Origin: SSF14 sp046331245
Lineage (GTDB): Bacteria > Actinomycetota > Acidimicrobiia > Acidimicrobiales > Microtrichaceae
Assembly: GCA_046331245.1 (NCBI GenBank)
Contig: JAXLRH010000001.1
Coordinates: 496,001 to 560,000 of the forward strand
Reading direction: 5' to 3'
Length of the DNA: 64,000 nucleotides
The notes beneath the pieces are model-generated. The model saw nothing but the letters and a program-made list of their open reading frames with translations, searched no databases and was not told the DNA's origin. Position numbers and translations under genes: made by a program. Positions 1-7,731 of the stretch are shown here, piece by piece; position 1 is the stretch's first letter; every line of letters starts with the position of its first letter.

Positions 1-788
1 GGATGTTCGGTGGGTCGGCGTTGTGGGGTGAGGGTCAGCGGGACGGGTTCACGATTGCGTCGTATGTGGCGCGTCGGGCGGAGGCGTCGGGGTTGCCGGT
101 GGTGGTGCGGAACTTCGGGCAGCGGGGGTGGACGCATTTTCAGGAGATGTTGTTGTTCGAGCAGTTGTTGGCGTCGGAGCCGTTGCCGGATGTGGTGGTG
201 TTCTACGACGGTGGGAACGAGGTGAATGCGCAGTCGTTGAGTGTGAAGGGTGTGCCGACGCATGTGTTGGTGGATCAGTACGCGGCGTTGATCTCGGGCG
301 GCATCCCCGACGACGCCTCCGACGCGACTCCGGACGACGACACCCCGTGGTCGATCGCCTGGAAGGCCTACACCGACGCGTCGGCGATCCGCCGGGGCGT
401 GAAGTGGTTGCGCGCGACCCTTGCCGGTGACGCAGGAGCCTCCGGGCTCGACCGCGCCGACACCCCGTCGAGCAGTCCTCGCCCGCTGTACACCCCGACG
501 TCGCAGGACGCGTCGAACGCCGTGAAGGTCTACCGACGTGGTCGGAGCCTGTCGCAGTATCTCGCTCGTCGGGCCGGCGTCGCGCCTCTGTTCGTGTGGC
601 AACCGCTCCGAGGCACCGCCGCCGATGCCGAGGCGGCCGGGGAGATCGATGCACCCACCGTGAACCTGTCGAATGCCCTCGCCGGCCACGAGGACGTGTT
701 CATCGACTCGATGGACACCAACGAGGACGGCGCGCGCCTGGTCGCCGATCGGCTCTGGGACGAGATCGCGAGGCGCCTCAGGGGCTGA
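1..788 (+). CDS. SGNH/GDSL-type hydrolase, 5' truncated by window edge
   Basis: C-terminal ~261 codons of an SGNH-fold protein. The block FGGSALWG at the very start matches FFGGSTMYG in the full-length paralogue at 21564-22667, and both share a later VVFYDGGNE/VVFYDGANE block, so the ATG at position 3 is internal and the real start lies upstream. Members of this family are esterases or O-acyl-modifying enzymes acting on glycans or lipids; the substrate here is unknown. In the last catalytic block the paralogue has D-W-E-H-T-N, while this protein has D-S-M-D-T-N, so the usual catalytic His appears replaced by Asp. Codon choice changes sharply near base 295: G/T-ending codons before, C-ending after. 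The end overlaps the convergent ABC ATPase gene by 11 bp. Confidence 0.8.
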   Translation, partial: MFGGSALWGEGQRDGFTIASYVARRAEASGLPVVVRNFGQRGWTHFQEMLLFEQLLASEPLPDVVVFYDGGNEVNAQSLSVKGVPTHVLVDQYAALISGGIPDDASDATPDDDTPWSIAWKAYTDASAIRRGVKWLRATLAGDAGASGLDRADTPSSSPRPLYTPTSQDASNAVKVYRRGRSLSQYLARRAGVAPLFVWQPLRGTAADAEAAGEIDAPTVNLSNALAGHEDVFIDSMDTNEDGARLVADRLWDEIARRLRG

Positions 789-1986
789 CCTGGGTGAGCC
801 TCCACTCGGTCTCGAACTGCAGGCCGGGGCGGGTGCTCGGATCGCCGAGTACGCGGAACGTGCCCGTCACCGACGCGAGCGCCCCGACGTGCTCGTGGAG
901 ATGGTCCTCGGGGTCGCGACGGGTGAGCACCGCCACGCGGATCTTGAACGCGCCCGGGGAGAACGGCAGCCGGTCGGTCTGGACGTCGACGACCCAGGTG
1001 CCGCGTCGTCCCAGGATGTCGCTCGGCCCGATGTCCGGATCGGCGAACACCGCTCGACCCATGGTGTACATCGACATCACCAGCTCGCCGTCGACCGGCT
1101 CGTGGACCGTGACCTCGAAGTGGAATCGAAGCCGATCGTTCGAGTTGATCGCCGGTGGGTCGAACACGATCGGTCCGAGCGCGACGTGCTCGTGGTCGGT
1201 CACCAGGTCGATGTGGTCGAGCGTGGGAAGGCGCTCGTCCTTGCCGGGGTCGGTGTTGGTGTCGGTGCCGAGATAGTGCTCCACCGCGCTGAGCGGGTCG
1301 CCCTCGAACACGACCCTGCCGCCGTCGAGGAGCACCGCGTGGTCGCAGATCTGGGTGATGAGCCAGTTGCTGTGCGACACGGCCACCATCGCCGCCCCCG
1401 CTGCCCGCAGCTCGGAGATGCGTTGGATGCAGCGTTGCTGGAACGCCCAGTCGCCGACGGCCAGGACCTCGTCGAGCAGGACGAGGTCGACCTCGAACGC
1501 GGTCACGAGGGCGAAGCCGAGCCGTGCGCGCATGCCGGTCGAGTACCGCTTCATCGGGACGTCGATGAAGTCCCCGAGCTGGGCGAACTCGATGATCCCG
1601 TCACGGCGGCTGCGCATCTCCGCCTCCGTCACGCCCGACAGCCCGGCGGCGAAGCTCAGGTTCTCTGCGCCGCTCAGGTCCAGGTTGAAGCCGACCCCGA
1701 GCTCGAGCGCCGCGGCGAGACGGCCGGACCGCTCGACGGTGCCCGACGTGGGGTGCACGATGCCGGCGATGATCTTGAGCAGCGTCGACTTCCCGGCACC
1801 GTTGATGCCGATGAGGCCGACCGACTGTCCGGCGGCGACGTCGAACGAGACGTCCTGCACGGCGTGGAACACCTCACCGCCGGTGGCCTCGCCGAACGGA
1901 CCGGGCACGAGGGCACGCCAGTTCGACCGTTCCCCGCTCCGCTGATACGTCTTGGTGACGTGATGGAGGCGGGCGGCGTACGACAC
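778..1986 (-). CDS. Wzt/TagH-like polysaccharide ABC transporter ATP-binding protein
   Basis: 402-aa ATPase for export of a polysaccharide or glycoconjugate. It has Walker A GINGAGKST (about residues 60-68), an altered signature YSTGM (148-152) typical of the Wzt/TagH/RfbE group, and Walker B LVLLDEVLAVGD (168-179). A C-terminal ~150-aa extension resembles the beta-sandwich carbohydrate-binding domain of Wzt, which in characterised systems reads the glycan terminus. I chose the GTG at 1986 rather than an ATG at 2097: it falls after the upstream carbamoyltransferase stop and lies exactly 6 nt behind a TATGCT -10 box. The likely partner is the ABC-2 permease at 4101-4883, with carbamoyltransferase and DUF5989 genes between them. 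Confidence 0.9.
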   Translation of the reverse strand: MSYAARLHHVTKTYQRSGERSNWRALVPGPFGEATGGEVFHAVQDVSFDVAAGQSVGLIGINGAGKSTLLKIIAGIVHPTSGTVERSGRLAAALELGVGFNLDLSGAENLSFAAGLSGVTEAEMRSRRDGIIEFAQLGDFIDVPMKRYSTGMRARLGFALVTAFEVDLVLLDEVLAVGDWAFQQRCIQRISELRAAGAAMVAVSHSNWLITQICDHAVLLDGGRVVFEGDPLSAVEHYLGTDTNTDPGKDERLPTLDHIDLVTDHEHVALGPIVFDPPAINSNDRLRFHFEVTVHEPVDGELVMSMYTMGRAVFADPDIGPSDILGRRGTWVVDVQTDRLPFSPGAFKIRVAVLTRRDPEDHLHEHVGALASVTGTFRVLGDPSTRPGLQFETEWRLTQVSP

Positions 1987-1992
1987 CGAGCC

Positions 1993-1998
1993 AGCATA
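1993..1998 (-). promoter_or_regulatory. Leaderless -10 box for ABC ATPase
   Basis: TATGCT on the minus strand, 6 nt before the GTG start at 1986, so transcription would begin at or next to the start codon. No convincing -35 was assigned. Confidence 0.5.
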
Positions 1999-2060
1999 CG
2001 GGGCACCGTTACGGGCCCGGTCCTCGGGACATCCGTCGTGACCGCTCCGTGGCCGTCGTG

Positions 2061-3884
2061 TCAGTCCGGTTCGAAGCGGGGGATCGGACCGTCCCACGGC
2101 GGCTGGTCGGAGCGGTCGAGGAGCGATTCCTCGAGGAGCAGGTGGTCCATCCCCGTGGTCATGAAGCAGCGGTACGCATCGTCGGGAGTGTGCACGATCG
2201 GCTCGCCCCGCACGTTGAACGACGTGTTGACGAGGACCGGGCAGCCGGTGAGCTCGTGGAACGCGACGAGGATGCGGTGGAGCGCGGGGGACTGATCCGC
2301 GTCGACGGTCTGCACGCGCGCCGAGCCGTCGACATGCGTCACCGCCGGGATGTCCGAACGGACGCCGGCGAGTTGTTCGGCGATCTCACCGGTCGGCTCG
2401 CCGGGAGTCCACGCGCCGAGGCGGCTCGGGTGCACGGGAGCGGTGAACAGCATGTACGGCGAGTCGCCGTCGAGGTCGAACCAGTCGCCCGCCAGCTCGG
2501 CGATCACGGCCGGGGCGAAGGGCCGGAACGACTCGCGTCCCTTGATCGCGACGTTGAGCCGTTCGTGCATCGTCGCTGACCTCGGGTCGGCGAGGATCGA
2601 CCGGTGCCCGAGCGCACGCGGCCCGAACTCGGCTCGGCCCTGGAAGACGCCGACGATCCGACCATCGGCGAGCAGGCGTGCCACCTCGCGTGCGCGTTCG
2701 TCGGCGTCCTCGATGCGGCGGTGCGGTCGACCCGCGGCGTCGAGGTCCGCCGCGATGTCGCCGGCGAGATAGGACGGGCCCAGGTAGGCGCCACCCATGC
2801 CGTCGGGGCGGGACGGCGTGCGGTCGTGCTCCATCACGTGGTGCCAGGCCCACAGGGCCGCGCCGACGGCGCTGCCCGCGTCGCCGGCGGCCGGCTGCAC
2901 CCAGATCCGCTCGAACGGCCCCTCCCGTCGCAGCCGACCGTTCGCCACGCAGTTCAGGGCCACCCCACCGGCCATCACGAGATCGGTCTCCCCGGTGAGC
3001 TCGGACGCGTGTTCCGCCATCCGGCCGACCACGTCCTCGAGGACCACCTGGATCGAGCTCGCCAAGTCGCACTCCCGCCGTGTGATCGGCGACTCCGGCG
3101 AACGGGGAGGGCCGTCGACGAGCGCGTCGAAACGTCGGTTCGTCATCCGTCGCCCGGCGAGGAAGTCGAAGTACCGCATGTCCAGCTCGAAGGAACCGGT
3201 GGGCCCGATGTCGATCAGGTGGTCGCGTATCGCCTGCTCGTAGCGGGGGCGTCCGTAGGGGGCGAGGCCCATCAGCTTGTACTCGCCCGAGTTCACCCTG
3301 AATCCTGCGTGATACGTGAAGGCGGAGTACAGGAGGCCCAGCGAGTTGGGGAAGCGCAGCTCCTCCAGAAGGGTCACCTCGGACCCGACGCCGTGACCGA
3401 TCGACGCCGTCGCCCACTCGCCGACGCCGTCGATCGTGAGGATCGCCGCCGACGGGAAGGGCGAGGGATGCAACGCCGCCGCAGCGTGGCTCATGTGGTG
3501 CTCGGCGAAGCGGATGGGCTGGGGGACCTCGTAGCCGAGGTTCGTGATCGTGCGCTCGATCTCGAAACCGGTCCACAGCTTCCGACGAGTCCACTCCGAC
3601 AGGGCCGAGTGGATCGTCCGCAGCCCGCCCGGACCTGCGGCGACGTAGCTGCGCACCACCCGGGCGAAGGTCGACAGCGGCTTGTCGTAGTAGGCGACGC
3701 ACGCGAGCCCGTCGGGTGCGACCCCGGCCTCGCCGAGGCACCAGGCGATGGCGTTGACCGGGAACGCCGCGTCGTTCTTGATCCTCGTGAACCGCTCCTC
3801 CTGGGCGGCGGCGACCACGACACCGTCGTCGAGGATCGCTGCGGCGGAGTCGTGGTACAGCCCACTCACGCCCAGTACGAACAT
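2061..3884 (-). CDS. NodU/TobZ/CmcH-family carbamoyltransferase
   Basis: 607-aa protein that would transfer a carbamoyl group from carbamoyl phosphate, through carbamoyl-AMP in the known family mechanism, to a hydroxyl of a sugar or natural product. The N-terminal Kae1/ASKHA-like domain begins VLGVSGLYHDSAAA (3-16). It carries the HHMSH metal-site block (129-133), SGEYKLMGLAPYG (199-211) and GGVALNC (306-312). The C-terminal YrdC-like domain has the EFGPRALGHRSI motif around residues 420-432. Length is normal for the family. The ATG at 3884 is 6 nt behind a TACCGT -10 box. It lies in a minus-strand block with DUF5989 and both halves of an ABC exporter, so the acceptor is probably the exported glycan; the acceptor itself cannot be read from sequence. 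Confidence 0.93.
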   Translation of the reverse strand: MFVLGVSGLYHDSAAAILDDGVVVAAAQEERFTRIKNDAAFPVNAIAWCLGEAGVAPDGLACVAYYDKPLSTFARVVRSYVAAGPGGLRTIHSALSEWTRRKLWTGFEIERTITNLGYEVPQPIRFAEHHMSHAAAALHPSPFPSAAILTIDGVGEWATASIGHGVGSEVTLLEELRFPNSLGLLYSAFTYHAGFRVNSGEYKLMGLAPYGRPRYEQAIRDHLIDIGPTGSFELDMRYFDFLAGRRMTNRRFDALVDGPPRSPESPITRRECDLASSIQVVLEDVVGRMAEHASELTGETDLVMAGGVALNCVANGRLRREGPFERIWVQPAAGDAGSAVGAALWAWHHVMEHDRTPSRPDGMGGAYLGPSYLAGDIAADLDAAGRPHRRIEDADERAREVARLLADGRIVGVFQGRAEFGPRALGHRSILADPRSATMHERLNVAIKGRESFRPFAPAVIAELAGDWFDLDGDSPYMLFTAPVHPSRLGAWTPGEPTGEIAEQLAGVRSDIPAVTHVDGSARVQTVDADQSPALHRILVAFHELTGCPVLVNTSFNVRGEPIVHTPDDAYRCFMTTGMDHLLLEESLLDRSDQPPWDGPIPRFEPD

Positions 3885-3890
3885 GCCCGA

Positions 3891-3896
3891 ACGGTA
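3891..3896 (-). promoter_or_regulatory. Leaderless -10 box for carbamoyltransferase
   Basis: TACCGT on the minus strand, 6 nt before ATG 3884, inside the 22-bp gap to the DUF5989 gene. Confidence 0.5.
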
Positions 3897-3906
3897 TCGG
3901 AGCGCT

Positions 3907-4077
3907 TCAGAACAGGGTGTACACAGCGGCCGGCACCGCCGTCTTCGCAGCGGTCATCGCCAGGCCGATGAGCGCGAGCAGCACCATGAACGGCACGAAC
4001 CACCACGCCCGGTTGACCGCCGTGAAGCGCACGACGTCCCGAGCGAGCCGGTACCCGTACTTGAGGCGCAGCCGCAT
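3907..4077 (-). CDS. DUF5989-like small membrane protein
   Basis: 56-aa protein too short to be called from ORF length alone. It has a basic N-terminus, a WWFVPF block, one hydrophobic helix (about residues 25-45) and a C-terminus ending AAVYTLF. This is the layout of DUF5989 (SxtK-like) proteins, which are commonly adjacent to NodU-type carbamoyltransferases; the family function is unknown. The ATG at 4077 is chosen because TACCAT lies 6 nt upstream and the longer in-frame reading overlaps the permease. The carbamoyltransferase gene follows after 22 bp. A role as membrane adaptor for the carbamoyltransferase is inference. Confidence 0.8.
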   Translation of the reverse strand: MRLRLKYGYRLARDVVRFTAVNRAWWFVPFMVLLALIGLAMTAAKTAVPAAVYTLF

Positions 4078-4083
4078 GGTGCG

Positions 4084-4089
4084 ATGGTA
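4084..4089 (-). promoter_or_regulatory. Leaderless -10 box for DUF5989 gene
   Basis: TACCAT on the minus strand, 6 nt before ATG 4077, in the 23-bp gap after the permease gene. Confidence 0.5.
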
Positions 4090-4100
4090 CCTGTCACGCG

Positions 4101-4883
4101 TCAGCCGAGGTCGACGACGCGGTGCTCGATGGCACGAAGGTGCAGGGCCGCGGCGACCAACAGGACGCACGCGCCGGCGAAGTGGATCCAGAACCAGCCG
4201 TCGGGCCACGCGTCGCGCAGCGTCACGTCCCGCAGCGCACGGAGGAACACCGAGATCGGGTTCACCCACTCCAGCCAGTGCATCCAGGCCGGCACCTGGT
4301 TGGCCGAGTACGAGATCGGGCTCGCGAAGAACATGCCCATGCTGACGAACGAGGTGACGAACTGCAGGTCACGGACGAACACCTGGACGGTCGACACGGC
4401 GATGCAGAGCGCCGTGGCGAACACGTTGGCGGCGAGCAGCACGACCGGCATGAGCAGGGCCGTCCGACCGATGGTCACGCCTTGCGTCAGCGCGACCACG
4501 ACCAACGCCACCGATGTCACGGCGACGTCGGGCAGGTTCCCCATCATCTGCGACACGGGAATGACCGACCGGGGGAAGCTGACGTGCGAGATCACGCCGA
4601 GGCTGTCGACGAGGCAGCCGCTCGACGCGAGCGCCGCCGCGGGGATGCGGTACATCACGATCCCGGAGAGCAGGTATGTGAGGTAGGGGACGCCGTCGCC
4701 ACGCTGCTTCAGGATCACTCCGAAGATCAGGACGTAGATCGCCACGAAGAAGAACGGCTGCAGCACCGCCCACACGGCCCGGAGCGCGCTCGTGGCGTAC
4801 CGCGCGCGGAAGTCGCGGGCGGCCCAGTGGCGGAGGAGGCGGAGATACCGGGTTGCCGGCGCGACCGACCCTCCCGTGGTCAT
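4101..4883 (-). CDS. ABC-2 type polysaccharide export permease
   Basis: 260-aa integral membrane protein with about six hydrophobic helices, of the Wzm/TagG/KpsM class. The RDFRARY region after an amphipathic N-terminus and the late NPISVFLRALRDVTLR motif are typical of ABC-2 permeases that move lipid-linked or capsular glycans. The likely ATPase partner is at 778-1986. Two modification genes (DUF5989 and carbamoyltransferase) sit between the two subunits, which suggests the exported material is carbamoylated. The ATG at 4883 lacks a clear Shine-Dalgarno sequence or an adjacent -10 box, so it may be co-transcribed from the dioxygenase gene 60 bp upstream. Confidence 0.9.
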   Translation of the reverse strand: MTTGGSVAPATRYLRLLRHWAARDFRARYATSALRAVWAVLQPFFFVAIYVLIFGVILKQRGDGVPYLTYLLSGIVMYRIPAAALASSGCLVDSLGVISHVSFPRSVIPVSQMMGNLPDVAVTSVALVVVALTQGVTIGRTALLMPVVLLAANVFATALCIAVSTVQVFVRDLQFVTSFVSMGMFFASPISYSANQVPAWMHWLEWVNPISVFLRALRDVTLRDAWPDGWFWIHFAGACVLLVAAALHLRAIEHRVVDLG

Positions 4884-4943
4884 CGAGGTGGTCAGGAGCG
4901 GCTCCGCGCTCGGGGAGCCCTGAGTCGACGGTGACCGCTCACG

Positions 4944-5831
4944 TCAGCCGATGTCGGCAAGGCCGTAGCGCTCGTAGAACATCGCCTCGTCGAACCGGCC
5001 CATCGGGAGGCGGATCTCGTCGATCACGCGCCCGTGGCGTTCGTCGCCGACGCCGTGCCAGAAGTGGAAGAAGAACTCGGGAGCAACCTCCCACAGTCGG
5101 ACCACCTGCTCGTTGCCGTCGCTCGAGATGCGCTGGCAGAAGATCGGGGTGGCCTCCTCGGGCACCATGATCAGCTGGATCGCCAGGCGATCGGTGGCGC
5201 TCGCGTTCGGCGGCGAGTAGTGCAGCACGGCGTCGTCCAGGACGATCGCGCTGCCCGCCGGGACGTCGACCCGGTCGAGATGCGGCACCACGACGTCCTC
5301 GACGTCGGCGAACGCCTCGTAGGCCCACATCCCGCGGGGTTCCCGGAAGGTGCGGTGACTCCCGCGCAGGAGCTCGAGGGTGCCGTTGTCGGCGCCGCAG
5401 TCGACGAGTGCCAGCCACACCGACACCGACCGGAACCGTCGTTCGTCGACGACGAACCAGTTCTGGTGGAGTGGGACCACGCCCGTGCCCGACGGCTTGT
5501 TGACGAAGTTCGCGACGAGGGGACGATGGTTGGCCAGCAGCGCGCCGACGGCAGGGCGGGTGACGTCGACGATGCGGCGGAACGCTGCCGCCCGGAAGTC
5601 CGGCTCGCTGTGGATGACGCTGAACTCCGCGTACCGCGGGTCGTACGCGCCCTCGGGGTTGAGCCCGTGCGCCGCGTGTTCGAGGTAGAAGCCGCGGAGG
5701 TCGGCCACCTCGCTCGGCGTGAGCGCAGGCACGACGACCCAGCCGCGGGAGTCGAGCTGCTCCTCGAGGGCATCGTCGACCATCGTGCGCGGAAGCGACG
5801 GATGGCGACGCTCCGAACCCACCGATATCAT
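4944..5831 (-). CDS. Phytanoyl-CoA dioxygenase (PhyH) family protein with HxN
   Basis: 295-aa protein of the Fe(II)/2-oxoglutarate PhyH superfamily, which usually hydroxylates lipids or specialised metabolites. The double-stranded beta-helix is visible, but the first metal motif reads LHQNW (121-125), with Asn where Asp normally completes the HxD ligand pair. The distal His is in VLHYSPP near residue 204 and a 2OG-binding Arg candidate is RLAIQ near 215. I chose ATG 5831 because TACGAT stands exactly 6 nt upstream; ATG 5783 is a shorter alternative with no visible ribosome site. It leads the minus-strand block ending at the ABC ATPase. Activity is uncertain given the HxN change. Confidence 0.85.
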   Translation of the reverse strand: MISVGSERRHPSLPRTMVDDALEEQLDSRGWVVVPALTPSEVADLRGFYLEHAAHGLNPEGAYDPRYAEFSVIHSEPDFRAAAFRRIVDVTRPAVGALLANHRPLVANFVNKPSGTGVVPLHQNWFVVDERRFRSVSVWLALVDCGADNGTLELLRGSHRTFREPRGMWAYEAFADVEDVVVPHLDRVDVPAGSAIVLDDAVLHYSPPNASATDRLAIQLIMVPEEATPIFCQRISSDGNEQVVRLWEVAPEFFFHFWHGVGDERHGRVIDEIRLPMGRFDEAMFYERYGLADIG

Positions 5832-5837
5832 CGCCGA

Positions 5838-5843
5838 ATCGTA
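5838..5843 (-). promoter_or_regulatory. Leaderless -10 box for PhyH gene
   Basis: TACGAT on the minus strand, 6 nt before ATG 5831. It is squeezed into the 38-bp divergent gap shared with the methyltransferase. Confidence 0.5.
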
Positions 5844-5869
5844 CACGACCGCCCTTGGAGCCCGTCTCG

Positions 5870-6718
5870 ATGACGTCCGTCCGGGAGTCGCCCGGCGAGT
5901 CACCCCGACCGCCCCGCTACGTCACCGCCGTGATCGGCGACTTCGCGCACGCCGCCGACGACGACCGGCACCATCATCTCGGCCACTGGGACGATCCCGA
6001 CAACGCCGTGCCGGGAAGCCGGGCGCACGCGCAGGACCGCATGGTCGAGGTGCTCGTCGAGCTCGTCGGGGTGGGACCGGCCGACGTCGTCCTCGACGTC
6101 GGCTGCGGCTTCGGAGGCACGCTCGCGTGGTTGTCCCGGGCGGGTCTCGGGTCGACCCTCCTCGGTCTCGACGTCGACATCCGGCAGCTTCGGAACGACC
6201 TCCCGCTCGGTCGGACCCTGCCTCGGGAGCCGAGCTGGATCCAGGGCGACGGCGCCCGCCTGCCGGTGGTCGCCGCGTCGATCGACCGGGCGCTGGCGAT
6301 CGAGGTGCTCTGGCACCTGCCGTCCCGTGCCGACTTCTTCGCCGAGATGGCGCGGGTCCTGCGTCCGGGCGGGCGCGTCGCCCTGGTGGACCTGCTCCTC
6401 GAGCCCGGCGCCGCCGATCACCTCGGGGTCTCAGAGGACACCCTGGCGGCCACGCTTCGCGAGGGGTTCGACCCCTGGCCGGAGGTCCACGCGACCCTCG
6501 ACGACGTGCTCGGGTCCGCCGAGCGGTCGGGCCTCTCCCTCGTCGCCCACCGCGACGCGACCGCCGCGACGGCGCCGACCTACCTCGACCACGGCGACGC
6601 GGCACGCCGCCCCGGCGCGGCCTCGCTCAGCGGGTCGGCGTCCGTGGCCTGCTTCGTGCAGCTCCAACGAGCGGGCATGCTCCGCGTCCACTACGTCGCC
6701 CTCGAGGTCCCGCGATGA
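5870..6718 (+). CDS. Class I SAM-dependent methyltransferase
   Basis: 282-aa methyltransferase. Motif I is VLDVGCGFGG (74-83), an acidic ribose-binding residue follows in GLDVD, and a post-I block reads VLRPGGRVAL. The overall pattern resembles small-molecule C- or O-methyltransferases of the tocopherol/sterol type more than protein methyltransferases, but the substrate is not determinable. ATG 5870 is preceded by TTGGAG at 5855-5860, a reasonable ribosome site; an upstream TTG at 5855 is part of that site. The stop overlaps the start of the cyclase-like gene (ATGA), so the two proteins are probably translated together and may act on the same isoprenoid-like substrate. Confidence 0.88.
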   Translation: MTSVRESPGESPRPPRYVTAVIGDFAHAADDDRHHHLGHWDDPDNAVPGSRAHAQDRMVEVLVELVGVGPADVVLDVGCGFGGTLAWLSRAGLGSTLLGLDVDIRQLRNDLPLGRTLPREPSWIQGDGARLPVVAASIDRALAIEVLWHLPSRADFFAEMARVLRPGGRVALVDLLLEPGAADHLGVSEDTLAATLREGFDPWPEVHATLDDVLGSAERSGLSLVAHRDATAATAPTYLDHGDAARRPGAASLSGSASVACFVQLQRAGMLRVHYVALEVPR

Positions 6719-7731
6719 GTGCGCAGGAGGTCGGTGCGGCGATCGCCCGTGGAGTCGACTACCTCGTCGCCACCCAGCTCCCGAGTGGGGAGATGCCGTC
6801 GTATGCGACGCCGCTGGGCGACGCTCCGCCCGAGTGGATCCCCGACCCCCTCAACTTCGTCACCGCGCTCTGCGCGGAGGCCCTCGACTCGGTCGCGGAC
6901 CCGCGGGCGAGCGACCTCGTCGACCGGTCGGTCCGGTTCCTGCTGTCCCAACAGCTTCCCGGCGGGTTGTGGCGCTACTGGTCGACCGCGAACGAACGCG
7001 TGGAGTTCACGCCGCCCGACGCCGACGACACGGCGTGCTGCTCCCTGGCCGTCGCCTGTCGCGGCCACGACACGAGCGCGAACCGCTCCGTGCTCCTCGC
7101 CACCGCCGCGCCCGACGGCCGCTTCCACACGTGGCTCATCCCGCGTCCCGACACCCGCTCGTTCCGCGTGCGTTGGCTCCTCCGCCGGGAACGACGGCCC
7201 GAGGTGCGCGCCCTCCGGACCGAGCTGTGGGCGTCGACCGAGGCCGATCCCGACGACATCGACGCGGTCGTCAACGCCAACGTCTGCCGGTACCTCGGGC
7301 CTCGGGACGCGCCCGAGGGCGCGACGGCCTGGGTGGCCGAGGTCGTGGAGGCGGGCTGGGAGACCCACGACAAGTGGTATCGGCGTCCCTACGCGCTGCT
7401 CGCCGCGGTCGCCCACGGCGCCGAGCGAGGGATCGAGCGCTTCGTCGCGCTCGAGGGCACGGTCGTGGAACGGATCGACGAGCGCGTGGACGAGCTCGTC
7501 GATCGCGGTCGCGATCTCGACCGGGCCCTCGCCCTCCTCGCGCTCGAGCGCTTCGGCGTCCGCTCCGAGACGGCCGACCGTCTCGCGGCCGCACTCGTCG
7601 CGTCCCAGGGCCCCGACGGGGCGTGGGCCCGCGACGTCGTCTACTTCGGTGGTCCGACCGAGGTGTTCGGCTGGGGGTCGGAGGCGCTCACGACGGCGTA
7701 CGCCCTGCAGGGGCTGTCCGCTCGGCGATAG
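6715..7731 (+). CDS. Short squalene-hopene-cyclase-like alpha-toroid protein with DxDDTA
   Basis: 338-aa protein resembling prenyltransferase/squalene-oxidase repeat (alpha/alpha-toroid) proteins. Repeat-like QLPSGEMPSY, QLPGGLWRYW and SQGPDGAW segments are visible at both ends. Residues 102-107 read DADDTA, matching the D-x-D-D-T-A motif that protonates the substrate in class II terpene cyclases such as squalene-hopene cyclase. It is about half the length of those two-domain enzymes, so it is either a single-domain cyclase or a non-catalytic relative. It is coupled (ATGA) to the upstream methyltransferase. Its 3' end overlaps the convergent GT2 gene by 44 bp. Confidence 0.75.
   Translation: MSAQEVGAAIARGVDYLVATQLPSGEMPSYATPLGDAPPEWIPDPLNFVTALCAEALDSVADPRASDLVDRSVRFLLSQQLPGGLWRYWSTANERVEFTPPDADDTACCSLAVACRGHDTSANRSVLLATAAPDGRFHTWLIPRPDTRSFRVRWLLRRERRPEVRALRTELWASTEADPDDIDAVVNANVCRYLGPRDAPEGATAWVAEVVEAGWETHDKWYRRPYALLAAVAHGAERGIERFVALEGTVVERIDERVDELVDRGRDLDRALALLALERFGVRSETADRLAAALVASQGPDGAWARDVVYFGGPTEVFGWGSEALTTAYALQGLSARR

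Noticed and set aside
1987..2097. Longer N-terminus for the ABC ATPase (ATG 2097)
   Set aside because: The extra residues are Arg/Gly-rich, overlap the carbamoyltransferase gene, and bypass the -10 box 6 nt before GTG 1986.
5719..6714. Plus-strand open frame running into the cyclase-like gene
   Set aside because: The Arg/Pro-rich product is a shadow of the methyltransferase gene; the real protein starts at ATG 6715.
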